A stretch of 59,238 nucleotides of DNA from DAOTXL01 sp034435455 (GCA_034435455.1 DAOTXL010000016.1:1-59238), one strand, 5' to 3'. Shown: positions 42,725 through 52,147, counted from the first letter of the stretch. Numbers and translations are program-made. Notes: generated by a model not told the origin, from the sequence alone.

Positions 42725-42832
42725 TGATTCGTGTATTCGTGCCCCATTCGTGTCCCATTCGTGGCGGCATTCGTGTCCCATTCGTGGCGGCATTCGCGTA
42801 TTCGTGTCCCATTCGTGGCGGCATTCGTGGAT
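42725..42832. repeat. Tandem ATTCGTG-type repeats
   Basis: CATTCGTGTCC and CATTCGTGGCGG units alternate about eight times. Upstream (42639-42688) are several CGGAT direct repeats. The gap 42565-42918 holds these repeats and a promoter at 42853; no gene is seen. Confidence 0.75.
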
Positions 42833-42852
42833 AATCATCGCCAGGCCCTGGA

Positions 42853-42882
42853 TTGGCAAAGGGTGATTTTTTCTGCTATAAT
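42853..42882 (+). promoter_or_regulatory. Promoter for the linker-rich membrane protein
   Basis: TTGGCA (42853-42858), an 18-base spacer and perfect TATAAT (42877-42882) lie 36 bp before ATG 42919. Confidence 0.6.
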
Positions 42883-42918
42883 ACGCACCGTTGCTCGCAC
42901 AGACTGACAAGGGATCGG

Positions 42919-43521
42919 ATGATTCGACAGATGAGGGATCTATTTTTTATGCCGCCAGCACGACGAGAGGTCAGAGCCTTGATCAGACTGATTCCCTGGG
43001 TGGCTGCCTCGTTGTTGCTGGCAGCGGGATTGTGGCGCGCCGATCTGGCAGCCAGTTCGGGGTTGTTCCAGTCGCCGCCCACGGCCACGCCGACCCCCTC
43101 GCCGACTACCCCTGCCCCGACCGATACACCGACGATAGAGCCGACGGAGGTGCCCACCGAGGAAGCGACCGCCGTCGAAGAGGCGACCGCCGTGCCCACC
43201 GAGGAGCCAACGGCCACCGAAGCCCCCACCCCCACGGCGGTGCCGCCGACTCCCACCGCGCTGCCGCCGACCATGACCCCTGTCCCAACGCCGACCGAGA
43301 TGGCCACAGCAGGCAGCGACCGGCGCTACCCCCAGGGCGAGACGGACCTCAAGTTCGAGTGGGGCAAGTTGTTCGACGCGGTCGCCCTGGGAGTATCCTA
43401 TCTCTGGTTGTGCTGTGGGGTTGTATTGCTCCCGCTTCTCCTGGTCTTCTTTGGGGTGTTGTGGACGGCCAGCCGTCGCCGCCGACAGCAGACGGGAGAA
43501 ACAGGCGGCTCGGATTCCTGA
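42919..43521 (+). CDS. Membrane protein with Thr/Pro/Glu-rich extracytoplasmic linker
   Basis: A 200-aa protein with an N-terminal membrane anchor (about 23-42), a low-complexity TPTPSPTTPAPTDT-like and EATAVEEATAVPTEE-like stretch of about 80 residues, a short folded piece (YPQGETDLKFEWGKLFDAVALG) and a second helix with a basic cytoplasmic tail. I recognise no family. ATG 42919 suits the promoter at 42853; an upstream GTG-type start would extend over the promoter. The linker style is common in Chloroflexota envelope proteins. Confidence 0.65.
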   Translation: MIRQMRDLFFMPPARREVRALIRLIPWVAASLLLAAGLWRADLAASSGLFQSPPTATPTPSPTTPAPTDTPTIEPTEVPTEEATAVEEATAVPTEEPTATEAPTPTAVPPTPTALPPTMTPVPTPTEMATAGSDRRYPQGETDLKFEWGKLFDAVALGVSYLWLCCGVVLLPLLLVFFGVLWTASRRRRQQTGETGGSDS

Positions 43522-43635
43522 CAGGACAGGATGGGGGGCACGGCTATTCCTGGGCGGCTGGGGGCAAAAGCTCGCTGAACAGTTGGGGCGCGGGGATTCC
43601 AGGGAGAGGGACCCCGCGCCCTTGATTCTGAGGCG

Positions 43636-45177
43636 ATGGGGACTGTGACGGGGTGGCGTTGGCGCTGGGCTATGGTTGGGTTGGTGGGGTTGGCCTTTGC
43701 CCTGCGCCTGTTTCGCCTCGATTTCCAGAGCCTGTGGCGCGACGAAGTAGACGCCGTCCGCTTTGCCTGTGCGCCCCTGGCCGATCTGGTGGGTGCCTTC
43801 GTCCGGCCCGGACAGAACGGGCCGCTGTACCATCTGCTGTTGCGGCCCTGGCTCCATCTGGCCGGGGATGGTGAATTTGGGCTGCGTTTCTTCTCGCTGA
43901 TCTGGGGGGTCCTGGCCGTGCCGCTCACCTTCCGGCTGGCGCGGCGCATCTTCCCTTCGCTGCCTGGGGTTGCCTGCCTGGCGGCGCTGCTGGCCACGAC
44001 ATCGCCCTACCTGGTGTGGTACAGTCAGGAAGGCAAGATGTACACCCTGGTCGTGGCCCTGACCCTGCTCTCGATGGACCGCTACCTGGCAGCTTTGGAG
44101 CGGGGGGGGTGGGGGCGCTGGCTGGCCTACGGGGTGGTGACCGCTGTTGCCCCGTATGTCCATTTCCTGGCCGCCCTCATCATCCCGGCGCAAGGGCTGA
44201 TCTTCTTTGCCCTGGATGGGCCGTGCCGCCGCCGCGGTTGGAAGCCGTGGCTGGCAAGCCTGGCGGTGCTCATTCTGCCCTATCTGCCGTTGTTGGTCTG
44301 GCAACTGCCGCTCTTGCTGCATCCGGGCGACACCGGTTTCCGGTTTGTGCCGCTGCCTGAGATGGTCTCCTCGCTTTTGTACAGCTACAGTCTGGGGGTG
44401 ACATCGAGCCTTCCCTGGTGGGGGTTGGCCCCCTTTATCGGGCTGTTGCTGGCCGCCGGCCTGCTGTGGCGGGACCGGTTGGTGCGTCCGCTGTCGCTGG
44501 CGGCCCTGTTCTGCTGGCTGCTGGTGCCGGTGTTGGGCCTGTTCCTCATCAGCCTGAGCCGGCCGCTCTACACCGCCCGCTACTTGATCTTTGTGCTGCC
44601 CGCCTATCTGCTGCTGGTGGCCGGCGGGGGGATGGCTATTGCCCGCCGGAGCCGGATGCTGGCCGGCCTGCTGGTGGCGGTGCTCCTGGGGCTGAACGGC
44701 TGGGGCCTGTGGCTCCAGGCCACCACCCCGCTCAAGGCCGACTTTCGGGCGGCCACCCGCTATGTGCTGAGCCGTCTGTCGCCTTGGGAAGTGGTCCTCT
44801 TTCAGATCCCCTATGGTCGCTATTCCTTCGATTACTACGCCCGGCATCTCCCCCCAAAGGTGCCGGGTGCCGGGCGACCATCCTGGAAGCAACCGGCCGG
44901 GAGCTACCGCGCCTTTTTGCCCCAGGTGCTCAGGCCGGGCGGCGAACCTTATCGCTGGGCCGAAGGCCCCTATACCAACGCCGGCATGAGTGCTGCCGAG
45001 CTGGACCGCCGTATGGCCGAGATCGCCGCCGGCAGCCGGGCTGTGTGGCTGATCGCCACCGAGGTGGCGTTGTGGGACGAACGGGGGCTGGTGCAGGCCT
45101 GGCTGGAGCAGCACGCTGTGCTGAGGGATGAGGCTCAATGGGTGCGGGTGGCGGTGTATCTCTATGAATTGCGGTGA
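43636..45177 (+). CDS. GT39-like membrane glycosyltransferase
   Basis: This 513-aa integral membrane protein resembles the PMT/ArnT (GT39, GT-C fold) family: about eleven hydrophobic helices, the first-loop acidic pair D36-E37 (LWRDEVDAV), GQNGPLYHLLLRPW, and TTSPYLVWYSQEGKMYTLVV typical of these enzymes. A soluble C-terminal part of about 130 aa follows. It would move a sugar from a polyprenyl-phosphate carrier to a protein or glycan outside the cell. The sugar and acceptor are unknown. Confidence 0.82.
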   Translation: MGTVTGWRWRWAMVGLVGLAFALRLFRLDFQSLWRDEVDAVRFACAPLADLVGAFVRPGQNGPLYHLLLRPWLHLAGDGEFGLRFFSLIWGVLAVPLTFRLARRIFPSLPGVACLAALLATTSPYLVWYSQEGKMYTLVVALTLLSMDRYLAALERGGWGRWLAYGVVTAVAPYVHFLAALIIPAQGLIFFALDGPCRRRGWKPWLASLAVLILPYLPLLVWQLPLLLHPGDTGFRFVPLPEMVSSLLYSYSLGVTSSLPWWGLAPFIGLLLAAGLLWRDRLVRPLSLAALFCWLLVPVLGLFLISLSRPLYTARYLIFVLPAYLLLVAGGGMAIARRSRMLAGLLVAVLLGLNGWGLWLQATTPLKADFRAATRYVLSRLSPWEVVLFQIPYGRYSFDYYARHLPPKVPGAGRPSWKQPAGSYRAFLPQVLRPGGEPYRWAEGPYTNAGMSAAELDRRMAEIAAGSRAVWLIATEVALWDERGLVQAWLEQHAVLRDEAQWVRVAVYLYELR

Positions 45178-45185
45178 AAAACCCC

Positions 45186-45214
45186 TTGTCAAATTGCCCA
45201 AGATGTGATATACT
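45186..45214 (+). promoter_or_regulatory. Promoter for the secreted repeat protein
   Basis: TTGTCA (45186-45191), 17 bases, TATACT (45209-45214). The predicted transcript has a leader of about 155 bases before ATG 45377; I see no riboswitch signature in it. Confidence 0.65.
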
Positions 45215-45376
45215 TGTCTGTGACCAGGGCGCTCGCCGGCTTTAAAGATGGGCCACACCCTGTTTTGCTGGGGGGCGGAACCCCGTGCGCCGGCATCATC
45301 TCCTGAAACATCGTAAAGTGATCGGTACGGCCTGGAGAGTGGGCCCCGGCCTGTAAGATGAAAAGGGGGAAAAAAG

Positions 45377-46903
45377 ATGAACAGGAAATGGATTGTGGTT
45401 GCAGCCTTGTTCCTGGCAGTGGTCGCTGCTGTCGTTGCCCTGCCCGGCATCCAACTGGCCGGCACGCCGGTGGAGCGCCTGACCAACGGCAACTTTGAGG
45501 AGGGGTTCTATTCGACACCGGTGGGCCTGGTCGGCAACGGCTGGCGTTGCTTCCACAACGGCGGCCACATCGAGTATGGCTTTTACGACGAGACCTGGAC
45601 CCCGGTGATCTATGAGGGCAAACATGGGCAGATGATCGAACTGGACACCGTTGGCCAGGCCGGCTCGGAGGCCGACCGCTACGCCGGCATCTACCAGACG
45701 GTGGCCGTCGTGCCGGGCGAGGCCTATGACCTGTCGTTGCACGGCATGTTGCGCGCCCTGGAGGACGACCCCGACCGGGAGGGGTACAACTACCGGGTGC
45801 AGGTCGGGGTGGACTATGACGGGGGTACCGACTGGACCCGGGTGGACAACTGGGTCGAGTTGCCGTGGGATACCGTCTATCCCCGCCTGTCGCCCGGCGA
45901 GATGGACTCTTATACGGCCCGCCTCACGGCCACCGGCGAGCGGATGACCCTCTTTATCCGCGTCTGGAAAAAGTGGGGCACCGTTGGCCGCGAGCTGGAC
46001 GTCAACCTGGACACCATCAGCCTCAAGGGGGCTATGCCGGCCGATACCGACAAACCGTCGGTGAGCCTGACCGTCCCCGACTTTCCGGTCGTCGGCTGGA
46101 ACTATACCATCCCCGTGGCGGGCAGCAACGGCGTGGGCATCACCAGGCTGGAGCTGTACGATGGCAGTACGTTGCTGGGCAGCGTCGAGTATGAGGTCGG
46201 CCTGTTGAGCCTGTCCCACAACTTTGCCTGGAAGCCGGGAGCGGCCGGGTCCCACACCCTCAAAGCGGTGGCCTACGATGCCGGCGGCGCCAAGGGGACG
46301 GCGCAAGCCACCGTCAAGGTCGGCGAGGAAGGGCAATTCCTGAGCAACGGCGATTTTGAGGGCGGTTTCGTCCCGATCCCCCTGGGCAAGGTGGGCAAGG
46401 GCTGGAGCTGGTTCTACAACGATGCTGAGGCCGGCTATGGCTTCTACGACGAAACCTGGCCGCCGGCCGTCCAGGAGGGCGAACACTCGCAGATGATCGA
46501 GATCAACACCCTGGGCAAGGGCCGATCCGACCCGGATCGCTACGCCGGCATCTTCCAGACGGTGGACGGGTTGACCGTGGGGGCCACCTACCGGCTCTCG
46601 TTGTATGGCCTGTTGCGGGTGTTGGCCAACGATGTCGATCGGGTGGGCTACAACTACCGGGTGCAGTGGGGCTATGACCCTGCCGGAGGCACCGACTGGC
46701 AGGTTGTGGACAACTGGGTCGAGATCCCGTGGAACAGGGTAGACACCCGGCTGGACCCAGGGATGTTTAGCGCCTATACCGCCGAGGTCAAGGCCCCGGC
46801 GAGCAGGGTTACCCTCTTTATCCGGGTGTGGAAAAAGTGGGCCACCACCGACCGGGAGTTGGACGTCAACCTGGACCACATCAGCCTGACCGGGTACAAG
46901 TAG
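45377..46903 (+). CDS. Secreted protein with two carbohydrate-binding-like repeats
   Basis: A 508-aa exported protein (signal about 1-28). Two homologous jelly-roll-like domains (about 33-222 and 326-508) share NGNFEEGF/NGDFEGGF, YGFYDETW, DRYAGIYQTV/DRYAGIFQTV, DNWVELPW/DNWVEIPW and FIRVWKKW; an Ig-like domain (about 228-320) lies between. The fold pattern matches galactose-binding-like/CBM modules. No enzyme domain is present, so it likely binds surface or environmental polysaccharide. A strong ribosome site (AAGGGGGAAA) precedes the ATG. Confidence 0.75.
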   Translation: MNRKWIVVAALFLAVVAAVVALPGIQLAGTPVERLTNGNFEEGFYSTPVGLVGNGWRCFHNGGHIEYGFYDETWTPVIYEGKHGQMIELDTVGQAGSEADRYAGIYQTVAVVPGEAYDLSLHGMLRALEDDPDREGYNYRVQVGVDYDGGTDWTRVDNWVELPWDTVYPRLSPGEMDSYTARLTATGERMTLFIRVWKKWGTVGRELDVNLDTISLKGAMPADTDKPSVSLTVPDFPVVGWNYTIPVAGSNGVGITRLELYDGSTLLGSVEYEVGLLSLSHNFAWKPGAAGSHTLKAVAYDAGGAKGTAQATVKVGEEGQFLSNGDFEGGFVPIPLGKVGKGWSWFYNDAEAGYGFYDETWPPAVQEGEHSQMIEINTLGKGRSDPDRYAGIFQTVDGLTVGATYRLSLYGLLRVLANDVDRVGYNYRVQWGYDPAGGTDWQVVDNWVEIPWNRVDTRLDPGMFSAYTAEVKAPASRVTLFIRVWKKWATTDRELDVNLDHISLTGYK

Positions 46904-46923
46904 CCGCAACCCAGGTTCCAACG

Positions 46924-48156
46924 ATGAAGCAGGCGATCACCTTCTGGCAGTGGATGGTCCTGCTTCTCGTCTTTCTGATGGCGGCGGGGATCTATTCGCT
47001 GCTGGCCCTGGTTCTGCTCCGTCAGCGAGGGGACCTGCAGGCTGCTGTTCCTGTGTCCCCTACTCCGCCGGGGGATGCGGTGCAGATCCTCGCCCCGCTG
47101 GATGGGGCGCTCATCCAGCACGGCACCACCCTCGCGGTCCGCGTCGCCATGGCTGAACCGGGATTCCTGCAGGCCGGGTTGCAGGTGGATGGGGTGACGG
47201 TCGGCGTCCACGTGAACCCCGACCCCCAGACAGTTCCTGCCATGGTGGAGTGGGCGGTGGACAATATCGGCGAGGGACCTCACCGGTTGGCCGTCCAGGC
47301 CCGCAAGGCCGGCGGAGAGGTGAAGGCATCGGCGACGGTGAGCGTGACGGTGGTGCCGCCGGGCCGGCTCCTCTTTGCCAGCAACCGCGAGGGGCCGTAT
47401 GCCGTTTATGCGATGGGGACCGACGGCCTGGGGCTGAGCCGCCTGAGCAGCGGGCCGGGTGATGCCCGGCAGCCGGCCTGGCGCCCGGATGGAACGGTGG
47501 CCTTTGTGGCCGATAGCAGCAGCGGCGGGGTGATGATCCGCCAGGCGACGGGGGAGGGGGAACGGAACCTGTTCGCCGGGCGAGACCCGGCCTGGTCGCC
47601 CGATGGTTCGCGCCTGGCCTATACCGCCAGCGTAAGCGGGGTGAGCCAGGTGTTCGTGGCCGTGGTTGGTGAAGGGAACCCGGTGCAGGTGACCGCCGAA
47701 CCGGGATATGCCGGACAGCCGGCCTGGTCGCCCGATGGTTTGCACCTGGCCTATGTCGCCGAGCGGGAGAAAAATATGGATATCTGGGTCGTTTCCCCCG
47801 GCGGAGACGACCCACCGATCCGCCTGACCGACGATCCGGCCGTGGATTGGGCCCCGGCCTGGTCCCACGATGGCAGCCATCTGGCTTTCGTCTCCAACCG
47901 GGGGGGAAGCCACCAGGTCTATGTCATGCAGGCCGATGGCCGCCAGGTGCGCCCGTTGACCGACCTTCCCCAGGGCGCTGAAGCGCCGACCTGGTCGCCC
48001 GACGGCTACTGGCTGGCCTTTGTGGCTTATACCGGCGAGGGGGCCGGGGTCAATGCCCGGGAACTGTATCTGATGCGCGCCGATGGCCAGAACCTGGTGC
48101 GCCTGACCCACAACGGTTACGATGACACAGACCCAGGCTGGGCCTGGGGACCCTAG
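46924..48156 (+). CDS. Membrane-anchored TolB-like beta-propeller protein
   Basis: A 410-aa protein with an N-terminal transmembrane anchor (about 10-32), an Ig-like region (about 45-145) and about six WD40-like PD40 repeats (AWSPDGSRLAY, AWSPDGLHLAY, AWSHDGSHLAF, TWSPDGYWLAF). This is the architecture of secreted TolB-type propellers used for protein or glycan contacts. ATG 46924 comes 20 bp after the previous stop, so they probably form one unit. Confidence 0.82.
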   Translation: MKQAITFWQWMVLLLVFLMAAGIYSLLALVLLRQRGDLQAAVPVSPTPPGDAVQILAPLDGALIQHGTTLAVRVAMAEPGFLQAGLQVDGVTVGVHVNPDPQTVPAMVEWAVDNIGEGPHRLAVQARKAGGEVKASATVSVTVVPPGRLLFASNREGPYAVYAMGTDGLGLSRLSSGPGDARQPAWRPDGTVAFVADSSSGGVMIRQATGEGERNLFAGRDPAWSPDGSRLAYTASVSGVSQVFVAVVGEGNPVQVTAEPGYAGQPAWSPDGLHLAYVAEREKNMDIWVVSPGGDDPPIRLTDDPAVDWAPAWSHDGSHLAFVSNRGGSHQVYVMQADGRQVRPLTDLPQGAEAPTWSPDGYWLAFVAYTGEGAGVNARELYLMRADGQNLVRLTHNGYDDTDPGWAWGP

Positions 48157-48238
48157 CAGGTTTCCGGGATGGATAGTCATGTAGATGGGAAAATTGGGGC
48201 TCAAACCCGAATTCTCGTCTGCGGATCGGGGAGAAAAG

Positions 48239-48781
48239 ATGCAACTGTTCGACTTTGAATGCCCCAATTGCGGGGCGCACGAGATGGTAGAAAACGACAG
48301 CCAGCAACTGCTGTGCTCCTTCTGTGGCAGCCTTTTCGGCGCGATCACCCGCCTGTGCCCTGAATGTGGCCATTACAACGAAGAACAGGTGCGTTACTGC
48401 ACCCACTGTGGAGCAGCCCTGATCCGGGACTGTCCGGTCTGCGGGGCCGACAACTGGGTTCTGGCCGACCATTGCAGCCAGTGTGGCCGTAACCTGACCC
48501 TGATCGAACAGGTGGTCCACCGCTGGCAGCAGAGTTCGCGGCAGTGGTTGCGCGAACGGGCGGCCAGCATCGCCGTGCTCAAAGAGCAGGAGGAGCAAGC
48601 CTCGCAGGAGCGGATGGCGGCGTTGCTGGAAGCGGAGCGGATCCGCCAGGAGGCGCTGGCCCTGGCGCGGGAGTCGCAGCAGAAGCGCGATCGCCAGATG
48701 ATCCAGTTGCTGGGGGTGGCGATCCTGGTATTTCTGATCGTCGCTGTGTTGACCCTGGTATTGACGGCCATTGCCAGGTAG
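48239..48781 (+). CDS. Zinc-ribbon protein with coiled coil and C-terminal membrane helix
   Basis: The 180-aa product has six CxxC pairs (C8/C11, C26/C29, C40/C43, C54/C57, C65/C68, C79/C82), i.e. three tandem zinc ribbons, then an Arg/Gln/Glu-rich coiled coil (about 95-150) and a C-terminal transmembrane helix. It is probably a membrane-tethered cytoplasmic adaptor. ATG 48239 is preferred because GGGGAGAAAAG precedes it; ATG 48185 is possible but has no such site. Confidence 0.75.
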   Translation: MQLFDFECPNCGAHEMVENDSQQLLCSFCGSLFGAITRLCPECGHYNEEQVRYCTHCGAALIRDCPVCGADNWVLADHCSQCGRNLTLIEQVVHRWQQSSRQWLRERAASIAVLKEQEEQASQERMAALLEAERIRQEALALARESQQKRDRQMIQLLGVAILVFLIVAVLTLVLTAIAR

Positions 48782-48836
48782 GGGCGAGGTTGCCTCGCCC
48801 TGGTCCCGGGGGCGAGGTTGCCTCGCCCTGGTCCCG
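48781..48836. repeat. Tandem pair of 28-bp palindromic repeats
   Basis: Two identical 28-bp copies (48781-48808 and 48809-48836), each containing GGGCGAGG-TTG-CCTCGCCC. They act as REP-like hairpins directly after the zinc-ribbon gene stop. Confidence 0.85.
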
Positions 48837-48866
48837 GCCTTTAGATCATTTTGTGAGAGGAGATCC

Positions 48867-50192
48867 ATGACAGAAGAAAAATCAGCCGAAGAACAGGTAG
48901 AACGGATCGTCCAGGCTGCCCAGGAGCTGGGGGTGGAGGTGGACGAGGCGGACGCCACTCAGTGGTTGACGGCTATGGCCGGAACCCAGTCCGCTGCTGG
49001 GGATCTGGTTGTTGACGTCCGGGCCGGCATCTTTGGCCATCGGGTCACGCTCCTGGATTTTGATCCCGCCGTCCTGGAGCGGTATCGCCGTCTGGCGGAC
49101 ATTGTCCAGATCCCCGACCGGCCCGGCGTGGAGACGGCCATCTCCCTGTCGGGCAGCGCCGCCCAGTCGAAGGTACAACTGTTTCCCGGCGATGCCGACT
49201 TTTTCGAGCGGGTGAACATCCAGGCAGCCACGCGGGAGGAGGCGTGCCGTATCCTGGCCGACCTGCTGCGCGACAAAGCCCTGTCCACCTTCAAGGGCGA
49301 AAACTATGAGCTGGTCGAGGTCAAGTGGGGCACCTTCTTGCAGGACGTGGTCCGCGATGGGAAGGAGCTAAAGATCGGCGCACCGATCTCGTGGAGTGCT
49401 GAGGAGGTCCAAAGAGGCTCCTTTGACCTGTTCACCCCCAAGGGGGAATCGCTGACCATCCACTGGGATTATGGCTGTCAGGAGCCCGGCTGGTGCAAGC
49501 TCGACTGGGTCATCGCCGAGCCGGAAGAGCGACGGGTGGTCCATGCCAGCAACATGCTTGACGTAACCTGGGAAACCCCGACGGGGGAGATCGTGCCCCT
49601 GGACGGCTTCCTCGACCCCTATTTCCAGGAGGTATACCTGGAAGCCCAGTCGATCCCCCTCTTTACCAAACTGGTCAAACATCTTTCCCCCGATGCGTTG
49701 CAGGACTATGTGGACCAGTTGCAGCATGAGGTGGCCAAATATAGCCGTCACGATCCGAAAAACTATGGCAAGGTGGCCAAGCGGCTGTACAACATCTTCC
49801 GGCTCACCGGCCGTTGGCCCGAAGCGGCCTTTATCCGCGAGCTGTTTGACGAGCCGGCTGCCCTCCTCTATCAGGTGGGGTCCTTGTTGGACACGGTGGA
49901 GGAGGCGATTACCGCCGGCGCCGCTGTGGATCGCAATACGTTGATTGACCAGGTAGACAGCCTGATCCGGACCGTGGTGCGGGTGGCCGAAGGGCCGGAG
50001 GAGGAGCAGATCGTGGATGCCCTGCTCCAACTGCGCGACGACCTGACGGGCCGCCGGGCACTGGGGGAGCAACGGGAGGAGCTGTTGCGGGCCTCCTACC
50101 AGAAGGTGAACGGCCTAGTGAACGATTACTTCAAGGCCCGCCTGTTCCTTCTGCCCGAAATCGTAACCTACCTGGAGACCTTGTCCGGCTGA
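48867..50192 (+). CDS. Uncharacterised 441-aa cytoplasmic protein (possible nucleotidyltransferase fold)
   Basis: I do not recognise the family. The segment ISLSGSAAQSKVQLFPGDAD followed by FFERVNI resembles the GS-x(n)-GDxDF core of polymerase-beta-like nucleotidyltransferases, and a mixed region (about 140-260) follows. The C-terminal part is helical (SPDALQDYVDQL to YLETLSG). No signal peptide or membrane segment is seen. ATG 48867 has GAGAGGAG upstream. Neighbours give no functional hint. The NTase idea rests on one short motif. Confidence 0.6.
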   Translation: MTEEKSAEEQVERIVQAAQELGVEVDEADATQWLTAMAGTQSAAGDLVVDVRAGIFGHRVTLLDFDPAVLERYRRLADIVQIPDRPGVETAISLSGSAAQSKVQLFPGDADFFERVNIQAATREEACRILADLLRDKALSTFKGENYELVEVKWGTFLQDVVRDGKELKIGAPISWSAEEVQRGSFDLFTPKGESLTIHWDYGCQEPGWCKLDWVIAEPEERRVVHASNMLDVTWETPTGEIVPLDGFLDPYFQEVYLEAQSIPLFTKLVKHLSPDALQDYVDQLQHEVAKYSRHDPKNYGKVAKRLYNIFRLTGRWPEAAFIRELFDEPAALLYQVGSLLDTVEEAITAGAAVDRNTLIDQVDSLIRTVVRVAEGPEEEQIVDALLQLRDDLTGRRALGEQREELLRASYQKVNGLVNDYFKARLFLLPEIVTYLETLSG

Positions 50193-50194
50193 GG

Positions 50195-50281
50195 GCCTGT
50201 CTGAAAACCACCAGAAACGCGAGGGATATCAACTGTTTTTTAGCTGTTTCCCTCGTGTTCCTTTGGGGCAAGCTGTTCAGG
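50195..50281. repeat. MITE-related repeat copy
   Basis: It starts GTCTGAAAACCAC and ends CAAGCTGTTCAG, with an imperfectly self-complementary middle (CGCGAGGGATA versus CCCTCGTGTTCC). Ends and layout match the element at 13292-13400. Confidence 0.5.
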
Positions 50282-50318
50282 TTGTGAGGGAAAGGCCCTC
50301 ACCCAGGGAGAGTTGCCG

Positions 50319-52115
50319 GTGGAAAGCCAGCCAGCAACGGATGCCGATGGCCGGTTCCCACACCGTGTATTGCGCCTGGAGTTGGGCCTGGCGCTCATCA
50401 CCCTGGTGGTCAGCGCCGCGTTCGGTTTGGGAGGGCTTGGCCTTACCACGCCGGACCTGCTGCTGCCGCTGGCGGCCTTGCTGGCTGCCGCCTTTCTGTA
50501 CAACGGCCTCTTGCTCTGGCTGGATCGGCGGCAGGTGCCGGAATGGGTGATTACGTGGGGGGCCAGGCTGGGCAATCTGGCCTTCCTGACGGGGGGAGTT
50601 GGCCTGACCGGCGGCTTTCGCAGTCCGTTCCTGTCGTTGTATGCCATCTATCTGGTCGTGGCCAGCCTGCGCTATGGCTGGCGTGGGGCCTGGCGCAGTT
50701 TTTTGCTCTGTTTGGGGAGCTGGCTGGTGTTGATCCTCCTCCGCCCGCCGGATGGGGCGCAGGGCTGGGCCTGGGTGGCCATGTCACTCGGTACCTTCTT
50801 GATGATCACTCTGGCGGTGGGGGCCCTGGCCGACCGCCATGTGGGGTTTTGGCAGGAATCGCTACAACGCAACCGGGAGTTGGCCTTTCTCAGCGAAGCA
50901 AGCCGCTTGCTGGGGGCCAGCCTCAATCCGCAAGAGGTGTTGGCCAGCACCCTGTCTGGCGTGAACCGGTTGTTGGATGTGGAGGCAGCTTCGCTGGCCC
51001 TGGTGGAGCCGGAGACCGGGCGCATTGTGCTGGAGTTGGCCATCGGCGGGGGCAACGAGGCGGTCAAGGGCCTGCGCCTGGAACCGGGGCAGGGGATCGT
51101 GGGCCGGGTCATTCAGGAGGGGCGCCCCCTGTTGGTGCCCGATGTCCGCGCCGACCCGCGCTGGTATGCCGGCGTGGACCGGGTGAGTGGCTACCAGACC
51201 CGGTCGGTCTTGTGTGTGCCGTTGCAGGTCAAAGGGCAGGTGATCGGCGCGCTGGAGGTGTTGAACAAGCGGGAGGGGACCTTTACCCTGCACGATCAGC
51301 GCCTGCTGTCGTCGCTGGCCGACTTGGCGGCGCAGTGCATCGAGAATGCTCGCCTGCACGAGCAGGTGCAGGTCCATGCTTCCCGGCTACAGACGGCCTA
51401 TGACGAGGTGAGCCGGCTCGATAAGCTCAAGTCGGCATTTATCCGCAACGTATCCCACGAATTGCGCACTCCCCTGACGTTGATCAAGGGCTATGTGGAG
51501 CTGCTCCTGGATGGCCAGCTTGGTCCGTGGCTACCTGAGCAACGCCAGGGCCTGCTGGTGGTGATGGACAAGGCCAACCAATTGATCTCGATAGTCAATG
51601 ACATCCTCACGCTGCAAACCATCGGGGCGATGGGGTTTGACCTGGAGGACCTGTCGGTGGTGTTGCTGGCCCAGAGCGCCCTGGATGCAGCTCGCGCCAG
51701 GGCAGAGAAGGCCAATATCCATCTGGAGATGGAGGTATTGAGGGCGGAGGACCGGCTGTCTGTGCGGGGGGATGCCCGGCGGCTGCGCCAGAGCCTTGAC
51801 CATCTGTTGGACAATGCCATCAAGTTCAGCCCCGGGGGAGGGCGGGTGCTGCTGAGCGTGGGCCGGGAAGGCAACATGGTGCGGGTGAGCGTGCAGGACG
51901 AGGGGATCGGCCTGGATACCGATCAGCTAGAGCAGATCTGGGAGCGTTTTTACCAGGTAGACAGCAGCCCCACGCGGCGCTATGGTGGTCTCGGCCTGGG
52001 CCTGGCCCTGGTCAAAGAGGTGGTAGAGGCGCACGGCGGGACGGTGTGGGTAGAAAGTGCAGCGGGGCAGGGGAGCACCTTTTCCATCTTTTTGCCGGCT
52101 GCGGCAGAGGTCTGA
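50319..52115 (+). CDS. Membrane sensor histidine kinase with GAF domain
   Basis: A 598-aa kinase: five or six transmembrane helices (about 15-170), a GAF domain (about 190-345, QGIVGRVIQEGRPLLVPDV), a HisKA domain with H380 (NVSHELRTPLT), and a HATPase with N-, G1- and G2-boxes (HLLDNAIKFSPGGG, DEGIGL, GGLGLGLALVKEV). No response regulator is adjacent, so it is an orphan kinase. GTG 50319 has GGAG at 8-base spacing; TTG 50313 is an alternative. The membrane part resembles sensors that read the membrane or small ligands; the signal is unknown. Confidence 0.9.
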   Translation: MESQPATDADGRFPHRVLRLELGLALITLVVSAAFGLGGLGLTTPDLLLPLAALLAAAFLYNGLLLWLDRRQVPEWVITWGARLGNLAFLTGGVGLTGGFRSPFLSLYAIYLVVASLRYGWRGAWRSFLLCLGSWLVLILLRPPDGAQGWAWVAMSLGTFLMITLAVGALADRHVGFWQESLQRNRELAFLSEASRLLGASLNPQEVLASTLSGVNRLLDVEAASLALVEPETGRIVLELAIGGGNEAVKGLRLEPGQGIVGRVIQEGRPLLVPDVRADPRWYAGVDRVSGYQTRSVLCVPLQVKGQVIGALEVLNKREGTFTLHDQRLLSSLADLAAQCIENARLHEQVQVHASRLQTAYDEVSRLDKLKSAFIRNVSHELRTPLTLIKGYVELLLDGQLGPWLPEQRQGLLVVMDKANQLISIVNDILTLQTIGAMGFDLEDLSVVLLAQSALDAARARAEKANIHLEMEVLRAEDRLSVRGDARRLRQSLDHLLDNAIKFSPGGGRVLLSVGREGNMVRVSVQDEGIGLDTDQLEQIWERFYQVDSSPTRRYGGLGLGLALVKEVVEAHGGTVWVESAAGQGSTFSIFLPAAAEV

Positions 52116-52147
52116 CAGGCCCCCGGCCCCCGGTCCCCTGGCACGGA

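Noticed and set aside
42725..42832. Possible CRISPR array
   Set aside because: Units are 11-12 bases without unique spacers; it is a simple tandem repeat.
42940..45492. Minus-strand open frame of 850 codons
   Set aside because: It covers two clear plus-strand membrane proteins and their Thr/Pro linker; the composition is that of an antisense reading.
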